DNA of 13,086 nucleotides from NCBI GenBank assembly GCA_964541255.1, contig CAZIPL010000041.1:1-13086 (forward strand), given 5' to 3'. A program made the translations under genes and the position numbers. This stretch comes from CAYOSU01 sp964541255 (GTDB lineage: Bacteria > Bacillota > Clostridia > Christensenellales > CAMQZB01). Positions 1 to 6,402 of the stretch are shown here, one piece after another. The stretch's first letter is position 1; the number at the start of each line of letters is the position of its first letter. The notes under the pieces were generated by a model. It made no database searches. It was not told the origin of the DNA and saw only the letters and a list, made by a program, of their open reading frames with translations.

Positions 1-22
1 TAGAACGCAGTCGAGAGATCAT
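1..22 (-). CDS. Possible start of a leftward gene (partial, 7 codons)
   Basis: On the minus strand an ATG at 22-20 is preceded by AAGGAG (34-29) with a six-base spacer, a good ribosome binding site and start. Only seven codons (MISRLRS) are inside the window, so nothing can be said about the product. I found no convincing minus-strand promoter between here and 200. A rival reading is the tail of a rightward gene (open frame 2-85, stop TAA at 83-85), which would better explain the rightward terminator at 201-238. The two readings cannot be separated from this window. Confidence 0.25.
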
Positions 23-200
23 CCGTCGCTCCTTGGTACCGACGAATCGCTATACCTAAAGTGCGCGATTCTCGAAGTCGAATAAAAGTTATACGTTTGC
101 GATAAAACAAAAAAACGGAATTGTGCGTTTTAGATTGGTTTATTTGCAATCGATTGGAATACAAAAGAAAACTAACATATGATGCGTGTTACTTTTGCCG

Positions 201-238
201 AAAAGACGAATAAATAAAAATATTCGTCTTTTCTTTTT
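201..238 (+). terminator. Rho-independent terminator upstream of the aro operon
   Basis: A perfect 12-bp stem (201-212 with 221-232) with an eight-base A-rich loop is followed by CTTTTT. The T-tract lies on the right, so it stops rightward transcription. It either ends an unseen gene to the left or acts in the leader of the downstream operon. Confidence 0.7.
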
Positions 239-250
239 ATATAAAAACAA

Positions 251-279
251 TAGTAAAATAAGAAAAATTGTGTTATACT
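251..279 (+). promoter_or_regulatory. Candidate promoter of the radical SAM/aro operon
   Basis: An extended -10 element, TGTTATACT (271-279), lies just downstream of the terminator. The hexamer 17 bases upstream (TAGTAA, 251-256) matches the -35 consensus poorly, so the call rests on the extended -10. It would give a leader of about 185 bases before the first start codon. No better promoter was seen between 240 and 471. Confidence 0.4.
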
Positions 280-441
280 TTAGGAAAACACGGCAAAAAC
301 AGTGCATTTTCGATAATCGGATAAAGTATATCGATATTCGAGCTATAACGCCTTTTGCCGAAAAGTCGATGCCGTAATAAAAAGCGTAGTATAAAAACGC
401 TTACATATAAGCAAAAACCAATCATTTATGACATTATGCGT

Positions 442-459
442 AAAACGCTGTTGCGTTTT
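442..459 (+). promoter_or_regulatory. Hairpin touching the first ribosome binding site of the aro operon
   Basis: AAAACGC (442-448) and GCGTTTT (453-459) form a perfect 7-bp stem with a TGTT loop. It ends one base before GGAGG (461-465), the ribosome binding site of the radical SAM gene. No T-tract follows, so it is not a terminator. It could influence translation initiation, which is an inference. Confidence 0.4.
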
Positions 460-471
460 CGGAGGATAGAG

Positions 472-1077
472 TTGAGTATAGTCAAAAACAAAGTATATTC
501 ATACGAAATAGACGGAAAGCTTTATATCAATTTAACGAATAAATGCACCAACGCGTGCGAGTTTTGTGTAAGAAACAAAGATTCCTACGAGGGGTATTAT
601 TTGTGGCTTGAAAAAGAACCTGATTTTGACGAGGTCGTTTCGTCGATTAAGGACATCGAAAAATACTCCGAAATCGTTTTTTGCGGCTACGGCGAACCGA
701 CGGAGCGAGTTGATGTTCTTATTAAATTAGGCAAATACTTCAAGTCTTTGGATAAGAAAACTCGCCTTAACACCAACGGGCACGGCGACAGAATTAACGG
801 CAGAGCTTTGGCAAAAGAGCTTGTCGGCGCGATAGACGTCGTTTCGGTTTCGCTCAATCAAACGGACGAAGAAAAATACGACGCGATTTGCCATTGCATA
901 TACGGCAAAGAGGGCTTTGACGAAATGCTGAAATTCACCGAAAGCTGCGTCAAGGAAGGCTTAGAAACATATATGTCCGTCGTCAAGGTTGACGGAGTCG
1001 ATGTCGAAAAAGCGGCGGAGATAGCAAAAAAGTGCGGAGCGAAGCTTAAAGTAAGGGAATATATCGACGTAAAGTAG
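472..1077 (+). CDS. Radical SAM protein, TatD-linked type
   Basis: A 201-residue iron-sulfur protein of the radical SAM superfamily. The cluster motif CTNACEFC supplies Cys25, Cys29 and Cys32 (CxxxCxxC, binding 4Fe-4S and S-adenosylmethionine). GYGEPTER at 72-79 takes the place of the GGEP motif, and TNGHG lies at 101-105. The N-terminal pattern YINLTNKCTNACEFC resembles the small TatD-associated radical SAM family, whose reaction is unknown. I chose TTG at 472 because GGAGG (461-465) sits six bases before it; upstream in-frame starts have no ribosome binding site and would add a basic stretch unlike the family. It opens the aro operon and ends three bases before DAHP synthase, so the two are surely co-transcribed. 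No tatD is next to it here. Family is fairly sure, substrate unknown. Confidence 0.85.
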   Translation: MSIVKNKVYSYEIDGKLYINLTNKCTNACEFCVRNKDSYEGYYLWLEKEPDFDEVVSSIKDIEKYSEIVFCGYGEPTERVDVLIKLGKYFKSLDKKTRLNTNGHGDRINGRALAKELVGAIDVVSVSLNQTDEEKYDAICHCIYGKEGFDEMLKFTESCVKEGLETYMSVVKVDGVDVEKAAEIAKKCGAKLKVREYIDVK

Positions 1078-1080
1078 GTT

Positions 1081-1860
1081 ATGGGAAAGACAAGAGAAAT
1101 AAAAATAAATAATCTCTCTATCGGCGGCGATAGAATAATTATCATTGCAGGTCCTTGCGCTGTCGAAAACCGCGAACAGCTCGAAAGAATCGCTTGCGGT
1201 GTTAAGGGATGTGCTTCGGTTTTCCGCGGCGGAGCGTATAAGCCGAGAACGTCTCCCGACACGTTCCAAGGACTTTCCGAAAAAGGCATTGCGCTTTTGG
1301 AAGAGGTAAAAGAAAAGTATTCTTTGCCGATAGTTTCGGAAGTTACCGGAATAAATAATCTCGATTTCTTTGAAAATATTGACATCTTGCAGATCGGCGC
1401 AAGAAATATGCAAAACTTCGAACTGTTGAAAGCCGTCGGAAAAACGAACAAGCCCGTTTTATTGAAACGCGGTTTTTCGAATACTTTGGACGAGCTTTTA
1501 TATAGCGCGAAATATATCGAAAACGAGGGAAACAGCAATATAATTCTTTGCGAACGCGGAATAAGAACGTTTGAAAATTCGACGAGATTCACTCTCGATC
1601 TTTCTGCCGTTGCGGTTTTGAAAGAGCGTTGCAGCTTCCCCGTGATAGTAGATCCCAGTCACGCCTTAGGGCATTACGAATATGTCGAGAGTATGGCAAA
1701 AGCGGCTGTTGCGGCCGGTGCCGACGGCGTTATGTTAGAGGTTCACGACGATCCCGAGAACGCTCTTTGCGACGGCGAAGAGTCCGTAACGATAGATAGA
1801 TTCGTGAAAATTTCCGAGAGTATCGGGAAAATCGCAAAAGCCGTGGGAAGACCTCTTTGA
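1081..1860 (+). CDS. aroF: 3-deoxy-7-phosphoheptulonate (DAHP) synthase, short core form
   Basis: Catalyses the first step of the shikimate pathway: phosphoenolpyruvate plus erythrose 4-phosphate gives DAHP. The 259 residues form a single TIM barrel of the KDO8P/DAHP synthase family. Visible are AGPC (23-26, metal ligand Cys26), the phosphate-binding KPRTSP (54-59), the QIGARNMQN strand (104-112), DPSHALGH (191-198, His194), MLEVH (218-222, Glu220) and Asp231 in LCDGEES. There is no N-terminal ferredoxin-like or chorismate mutase domain, the extensions that give feedback control in the Thermotoga- and Bacillus-type enzymes. The ATG lies three bases after the radical SAM stop without a well-placed ribosome binding site, suggesting coupled translation. 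A separate chorismate mutase is encoded downstream in the same operon and might act as a partner in trans; that is inference. Confidence 0.95.
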   Translation: MGKTREIKINNLSIGGDRIIIIAGPCAVENREQLERIACGVKGCASVFRGGAYKPRTSPDTFQGLSEKGIALLEEVKEKYSLPIVSEVTGINNLDFFENIDILQIGARNMQNFELLKAVGKTNKPVLLKRGFSNTLDELLYSAKYIENEGNSNIILCERGIRTFENSTRFTLDLSAVAVLKERCSFPVIVDPSHALGHYEYVESMAKAAVAAGADGVMLEVHDDPENALCDGEESVTIDRFVKISESIGKIAKAVGRPL

Positions 1861-1876
1861 TTATTCGGAGAAGAAA

Positions 1877-2917
1877 ATGAAACGTATTGCCGTAAACACA
1901 AAAAACCGTTATGAAGTATTGGTTGGAAGTGGCTGTTTTTCGCTTCTTGGAAAAGAGTGCGAAAAAGTCCTTTCGTCGAAAAAAGTAATGGTGATAACAG
2001 ATGAAAATGTAGGAAAACTATATCTCAAAAACGCTTGCGATAGCCTCTCTGCGAGCGGTTTTTCTGTGTTTACGCACGAAATAACGGCAGGTGAAAAATC
2101 GAAAAATATAGTAACCGTTTCTGAAATTATAGACGATCTTTCGAAAAAAGGCTTCAATAGATCCGATTCTGTTTTGGCGCTCGGCGGCGGAGTGGTAGGC
2201 GATATATCAGGCTTTTCCGCAAGTGTTTTTATGAGAGGAATATCATATATAAACGTTCCCACGTCCCTTTTGGCGCAAGTCGATTCTGCAATAGGAGGCA
2301 AAACGGGGGTCGATACGAATTGCGGAAAGAACCTTTTAGGGACTTTTTGGCAACCGAAACTTGTTTTTACAGATACAAAGATGATAGAAACTCTTCCCGA
2401 AAGCGAATATAAAGACGGCTTGGGGGAAGTATTGAAATATGCGATTTTGGACGAAAAGATGTTTGAAATCGTAAAAAAAGGCGGAAACATCGACGAAATC
2501 GTCGAGCGTGCCGTTACGATAAAAACCGACGTCGTTTCGCGTGACGAAACCGACACGGGCGAGCGAGCGCTTTTGAACCTTGGGCATACTATCGGTCATG
2601 CGATCGAAAAAGCGTCGAATTACGAAATATCTCACGGCATCGCGGTTGCTATCGGAATAAAGAAAATTTTGGAATGTTCTTTAATATGCGGCAAAATCAA
2701 TGAGGAAGAGTATAACAAAGCGCTGTCTATATACGATATTTTAGAAATAGATTGCGGATTAGATATAGATATGAATTCCCTTTTGCCTTATGTTTTTAAG
2801 GATAAAAAAAGCGTCGAGGGCGGAATAGAGCTTATCGTTCCTAAAAAAATCGGCAATGTCAAAAAAGAGAGAATGACGAAAGCGCAAGCGGAGGATTTTT
2901 TGCTGTGTCGTCGATAA
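1877..2917 (+). CDS. aroB: 3-dehydroquinate synthase
   Basis: Converts DAHP to 3-dehydroquinate, the second shikimate step, using bound NAD and a divalent metal. The 346-residue length is normal. The NAD-binding loop GGGVVGD is at 103-109, followed by NVPTSLLAQVDSAIGGKTG (126-144). Metal ligands by family alignment are Glu184 (GLGEVLK), His237 (NLGHTIGHA) and His253 (SHGIAVAIG), with His241 beside the active site. The start is ATG 1877, with GGAGAAG at 1867-1873, 16 bases after the aroF stop. The gene appears intact, with all catalytic blocks present. It overlaps aroA by 13 bases. Confidence 0.97.
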   Translation: MKRIAVNTKNRYEVLVGSGCFSLLGKECEKVLSSKKVMVITDENVGKLYLKNACDSLSASGFSVFTHEITAGEKSKNIVTVSEIIDDLSKKGFNRSDSVLALGGGVVGDISGFSASVFMRGISYINVPTSLLAQVDSAIGGKTGVDTNCGKNLLGTFWQPKLVFTDTKMIETLPESEYKDGLGEVLKYAILDEKMFEIVKKGGNIDEIVERAVTIKTDVVSRDETDTGERALLNLGHTIGHAIEKASNYEISHGIAVAIGIKKILECSLICGKINEEEYNKALSIYDILEIDCGLDIDMNSLLPYVFKDKKSVEGGIELIVPKKIGNVKKERMTKAQAEDFLLCRR

Positions 2918-4146
2918 GGTTTTCAAAATCAAAGCTTTTCGGCGAAGTAACTTCATCGCCGTCGAAATCGGAATTTATAAGGGCGCTTTTGGCGTCGTTT
3001 CTTTGCTTTGGAGAAAAAACGAAAATAAATTCTCGCGGCAATATATCTAAAGACGTAAACGATACGATAATCGCTTTGCAAAAGCTCGGAGGGAGTTTTT
3101 GTGACGGGGAATTTATCTCGCCGAAAAATATAAAAGAAAAAGTCTCTTTCTCGGTCGGAGAAAGCGGAACTTTATTAAGAATGCTTTTGCCCGTTCTTGC
3201 CGCGTTAGGCGGAAATTACGAGATAAAAATCGAAGGCTCTTTGCAAAACCGTCCGATTGACGAGCTTGTTTTGCTGTTAAGAAGCAACGGCGCTACGATA
3301 AAAAGAGTGGATAACAGCTTGTTTTTGTCGGGAAAGCTTTGCCACGGCAAATATGAAATACGCGGCGATATAAGCTCGCAATATATATCGGGGCTTTTAT
3401 TCGCTCTTCCGATACTTAAAAACAGAAGCGAAATAGTTTTGACAACCCCCCTTAAAAGCAAAGGGTATGTCGATATGACGCTTGACGTTTTGAAAAGCTT
3501 TGGAATTTTTGCGACAAAAACTCAAAGCGGTTTTATCGTTGACGGGAACCAAAAATACGTATCGCCTAAAAGCGTCGATGTCGGCGGCGATTATTCGAGC
3601 GCAAGTTATTATCTTCTTTGCGGCGCGATTTTAGGTAGCGTTTCGGTTTCGGGATTAAATAGCAACACCTTCCAAAGCGACGAGATGTTTTTTGAAATAC
3701 TTCAAAGCGCAGGCGTAAAAATGGAAAGAAACGGTGATTGCATAACGGCGAAAAAGAGCGAAAGACTTTCGCCCGTTGTTTTTGACGTGGACGCGTCTCC
3801 CGATTTAGCTCCGACCGTTGCTTCGTTAGCTGCTTTTTGCGACGGAGTGAGTGAGCTTATCAACATAGAAAGACTTAGAATCAAAGAAAGCGATAGGGTG
3901 GACGGAATAATAAAAATGCTGTCTTCTGTCGGAATAAAGTCGGCTTTGCGAGGAAACTCCCTTGATATTTTCGGCGGAAAACCGAAAAGCGGCGTGATAG
4001 AAAGTTTTTCCGATCATAGAATCGCAATGGCGGGAAGCGTAATTTTGTCGAGAGTCGGCGGAGAATTAAAAAACTGCGAATGCGTCGAAAAATCGGAACC
4101 GAATTTTTTCGATAACATAAAAAAGCTCGGAGGTATAATCGAATGA
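2905..4146 (+). CDS. aroA: 3-phosphoshikimate 1-carboxyvinyltransferase (EPSP synthase)
   Basis: Joins shikimate 3-phosphate and phosphoenolpyruvate to make EPSP, the sixth shikimate step. The 413 residues contain SPSKSEFIRALLA (18-30), GESGT (85-89), RPIDEL (116-121), SSQY (157-160), the catalytic Asp300 in SPDLAP, KESDR (327-331) and DHRIAMA (370-376), so both inverse barrels and all substrate loops are present. In the GESGTLLRM loop a methionine occupies the position of E. coli Pro101, more like the Gram-positive (class II) enzymes than the E. coli type; I infer class II from this alone. Translation starts at GTG 2905 inside the end of aroB, with GGAGG at 2890-2894. The stop overlaps the aroC start in an ATGA tetranucleotide. 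Confidence 0.96.
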   Translation: MSSIRFSKSKLFGEVTSSPSKSEFIRALLASFLCFGEKTKINSRGNISKDVNDTIIALQKLGGSFCDGEFISPKNIKEKVSFSVGESGTLLRMLLPVLAALGGNYEIKIEGSLQNRPIDELVLLLRSNGATIKRVDNSLFLSGKLCHGKYEIRGDISSQYISGLLFALPILKNRSEIVLTTPLKSKGYVDMTLDVLKSFGIFATKTQSGFIVDGNQKYVSPKSVDVGGDYSSASYYLLCGAILGSVSVSGLNSNTFQSDEMFFEILQSAGVKMERNGDCITAKKSERLSPVVFDVDASPDLAPTVASLAAFCDGVSELINIERLRIKESDRVDGIIKMLSSVGIKSALRGNSLDIFGGKPKSGVIESFSDHRIAMAGSVILSRVGGELKNCECVEKSEPNFFDNIKKLGGIIE

Positions 4147-5216
4147 GTGTTTGGAAAGGCAAACGGCTTTCTCTCGAAATAGACGGAAGCTCGCATGGAA
4201 AAGAAATCACGACGGTTGTTTCGGGCTTTCGCGACGGTATTACGATAGACGAAAAGGAACTTAGAAGCTATATAAAAAAGCGTTCCCCAGGGAAATATCT
4301 TTCTTCGAAAAGAGCGGAGCGCGACGACGTTGAGTTTTTCGGAATAGAAAACGGAATAGTGTCGTCAAAGGTTGTCGGAACGGTAAAAAACACCGACGTC
4401 AAAAGAGCCGACTACGGCTTTTTGGGGAAAGTTCCGCGTCCCTCTCACGTAGACTTCCCCGCAATAAAAAAATACGGCGAAAACATCGACCATTCGGGCG
4501 GCGGAAAGTATTCGGGAAGAATGACCATAGGCTTTATGATAGCTGGCGGAATAGCCAAGCAACAGCTTGAAAAAGAGGGGATTTTTGTTAAGACGTATAT
4601 TTCGTCTGTCGGAAACGTTGTGGGAAAAAGCTATAAAACATCGGGCGATATAATATCGAGTTTAAGCGTACTTCCCGACTTTCCGACTTTAACGACGGAA
4701 GATAAAGAGTCGTTTTCGAGAGAAATCGAGAAGGCGATCGAAGAAAAAGACTCTGTCGGAGCAAGAGTCGAATGTGTGATTTCGGGAATAAAGTTTAGTC
4801 TTGGCGATAGTCTTTTCGACGGCTTCGAAGGGGGACTTTCGAATCTTCTTTTCGCAATTCCCGCGGTCAAAGGGGTGGAGTTTGGCGACGGATTCGATTT
4901 AGCGAAAATGCGCGGAAGCGATGCAAACGACGAATACTATTTCGACGGAGAAAACGTCAAAACCTATTCCAACAGAAACGGCGGCGTTTTGGGCGGAATG
5001 ACGTACGGTAACGACGTATGCTTTTCCGTCGCGATAAAGCCTACTCCGTCGATAGGAAAAACGCAAAGAAGCGTCGACCTAAAGACCAACGAAAACACGA
5101 CGCTTGAAATAGTCGGAAGACACGACGCTTGCATTGCTCTTAGAGCGTGCTATGTGGTCGATGCGGCGGCGAATTTATATGTATACGATCTTTTGGAGGG
5201 AAGTAAAAATGCTTGA
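4143..5216 (+). CDS. aroC: Chorismate synthase
   Basis: Removes phosphate from EPSP to give chorismate, needing reduced FMN although the reaction is redox-neutral. The 357-residue length is usual. The two invariant histidines are at His18 (SSHGKE) and His102 (RPSHVD). The FMN-binding part reads GGGKYSGRMT (119-128), IPAVKGVEFGDGF (239-251), GGVLGGMTYGN (280-290) and KPTPSI (299-304), and Asp328 sits in GRHDACIALRA. The RPSHVD and SGRMT variants depart from the RPGHAD and SARET of proteobacteria but resemble clostridial enzymes. The start ATG 4143 shares the ATGA overlap with aroA, so translation is likely coupled. The end overlaps the next gene by eight bases. Confidence 0.96.
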   Translation: MSVWKGKRLSLEIDGSSHGKEITTVVSGFRDGITIDEKELRSYIKKRSPGKYLSSKRAERDDVEFFGIENGIVSSKVVGTVKNTDVKRADYGFLGKVPRPSHVDFPAIKKYGENIDHSGGGKYSGRMTIGFMIAGGIAKQQLEKEGIFVKTYISSVGNVVGKSYKTSGDIISSLSVLPDFPTLTTEDKESFSREIEKAIEEKDSVGARVECVISGIKFSLGDSLFDGFEGGLSNLLFAIPAVKGVEFGDGFDLAKMRGSDANDEYYFDGENVKTYSNRNGGVLGGMTYGNDVCFSVAIKPTPSIGKTQRSVDLKTNENTTLEIVGRHDACIALRACYVVDAAANLYVYDLLEGSKNA

Positions 5217-5478
5217 AAACGAGAGAAAGAAGCTCGACGAAATAGATAACGAAATAGTCGCTTTGATAATAAAGCGCCTTAAAGTCGCGGAGGATATAGC
5301 AAAGGTCAAAAACGACAACGGCTTGTCGATATGCGATACAAAAAGGGAACAAGAGGTTCTTAATAGGCTGAAAGGCTTGGCGGGCGAAGAGTTCGCTGGA
5401 TATGTCGCGGCGGTTTATAGGGATATATTTTATATTTCGAAAGAACATCAAAGAGAGTATATAAAGGAAAATCTATGA
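5209..5478 (+). CDS. Monofunctional chorismate mutase, AroQ fold
   Basis: Rearranges chorismate to prephenate, the branch point to phenylalanine and tyrosine. The 89 residues fit the all-helical AroQ class. Against the E. coli mutase domain the active-site residues are present: Arg6, Arg23, Lys34, Asp43, Arg46 and Glu47 (in SICDTKREQE), with Gln81 probably equivalent to Gln88. There is no fused prephenate dehydratase or dehydrogenase. I chose ATG 5209 because GGAGGG (5195-5200) lies eight bases upstream; the longer in-frame start at 5134 would only add residues overlapping aroC. It sits between aroC and aroE with overlaps at both ends. It may also bind the short DAHP synthase, as free mutases do in some bacteria; that is speculative. 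Confidence 0.9.
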   Translation: MLENERKKLDEIDNEIVALIIKRLKVAEDIAKVKNDNGLSICDTKREQEVLNRLKGLAGEEFAGYVAAVYRDIFYISKEHQREYIKENL

Positions 5479-6248
5479 AAAGTTTTTGCCTTATCGGTAA
5501 GTCCGTCGAGGGAGTAAGCTTGTCGAAAAAGCTCCACGACTCTTTCGGACTATATAATTACGAGCTTAAAAACGTAGCCGAAAACGAGCTTGCGGATTTT
5601 GTCAAGACGTTGACATATGACGGTTTTAACGTGACGATACCTCACAAAAAGAGCGTTATGAAGCACCTTGATTATATCGATAAGGAAGCTTTGGAAATAG
5701 GCTCAGTCAACACCGTCGTCAAAAACGGTAAGAAGCTTTATGGCTATAACACCGACATTTTCGGTATGGAATATTGCTTTAAAAAAAACAGCGCTTCGGT
5801 TTTAGGAAAACGTTGCGCGATTTTGGGAAGCGGAGGAACGAGCAATACCGCCGCGTATTTTTGCAAAAAGCACGGCGCGAAAAGCATTGCGATAGTTTCA
5901 AGAAATCCTGAATGCGTAGAAAATAAGTCTTTTTTAGAAACGATAGGGTATGACGAATTGATTGATTTTTCTCCCGAAGTAATCATAAACACAACGCCCG
6001 TAGGAATGTATCCGGATGTTAAGCGTAAGCCTATAGATATATCGCAAATAAAATATGTCGAAACTCTTTTCGACGCGATATATATTCCGAGCGAAACTCT
6101 TTTGGTGAAAGAGACAAAACGCAACAATATAAATGCGTTCGGCGGACTTTATATGCTTGCGGCGCAAGGCAAAAAAGCGGCGGAGATTTTTCTTGGGAAA
6201 GAGCTTCCGAATAGATATATAGAGCTTGCGCAAAACGCAATAAAATGA
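5475..6248 (+). CDS. aroE: Shikimate dehydrogenase (NADP-dependent)
   Basis: Reduces 3-dehydroshikimate to shikimate, the fourth step of the pathway. The 257 residues show the shikimate-binding serines in GVSLSKKLH (13-21), NVTIPHK with catalytic Lys58, GSVNT (76-80), GYNTD with catalytic Asp94, the nucleotide loop GSGGTSN (118-124) and SRNP (142-145, the arginine favouring NADPH). INTTPVGMYP (171-180) and GLYMLAAQG (224-232) complete the fold. Its ATG overlaps the chorismate mutase stop (ATGA). It is the last gene of the operon, which lacks dehydroquinate dehydratase and shikimate kinase; the latter often follows aroE in clostridia. Confidence 0.95.
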   Translation: MKSFCLIGKSVEGVSLSKKLHDSFGLYNYELKNVAENELADFVKTLTYDGFNVTIPHKKSVMKHLDYIDKEALEIGSVNTVVKNGKKLYGYNTDIFGMEYCFKKNSASVLGKRCAILGSGGTSNTAAYFCKKHGAKSIAIVSRNPECVENKSFLETIGYDELIDFSPEVIINTTPVGMYPDVKRKPIDISQIKYVETLFDAIYIPSETLLVKETKRNNINAFGGLYMLAAQGKKAAEIFLGKELPNRYIELAQNAIK

Positions 6249-6342
6249 CGACAAGAAATTGTCGCGATATAAAACTCATATATAACAAAAACCGTTCGCA
6301 TAAAACTCGGTAAAAAACATTTTTTATCATATTGTTATAAAT

Positions 6343-6386
6343 AAAAAACAGCACCTAAAAAGATTTTTAGGTGCTTGCTGTTTTTA
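6343..6386. terminator. Bidirectional terminator between aroE and the convergent dehydrogenase
   Basis: GCACCTAAAA (6351-6360) pairs perfectly with TTTTAGGTGC (6365-6374) around a four-base loop, and flanking A-rich and T-rich runs extend it. Read rightward it ends in GCTGTTTTTAT; read leftward it ends in a T-run as well. It lies between two convergent genes. The rest of the gap 6249-6402 holds only a small hairpin, CGACAA/TTGTCG at 6249-6264, without a T-tract. Confidence 0.85.
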
Positions 6387-6402
6387 TCGAAAAAATTTGT
6401 AA

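Noticed and set aside
28..50. TTGGTACCGACG as a T-box-like antiterminator motif
   Set aside because: The resemblance to the TGGNACCGCG core is partial. No terminator follows at the usual distance and no specifier stem can be seen within the window.
2..85. Open plus-strand frame of 27 codons ending at TAA 83-85, possible tail of a rightward gene
   Set aside because: Too short to recognise, and it competes with a good minus-strand ribosome binding site and start in the same bases. Kept only as an alternative.
355..471. Upstream extension of the radical SAM gene to TTG 355
   Set aside because: It lacks a ribosome binding site and adds a basic stretch unlike the family; TTG 472 has GGAGG at proper spacing.
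858..1592. Long minus-strand open frame opposite the radical SAM and aroF genes
   Set aside because: Shadow of well-supported plus-strand genes, rich in Ser and Phe as expected from an antisense reading, without family features.
6249..6264. CGACAA/TTGTCG hairpin right after aroE as a terminator
   Set aside because: No T-tract follows; the hairpin at 6343-6386 is the convincing terminator.
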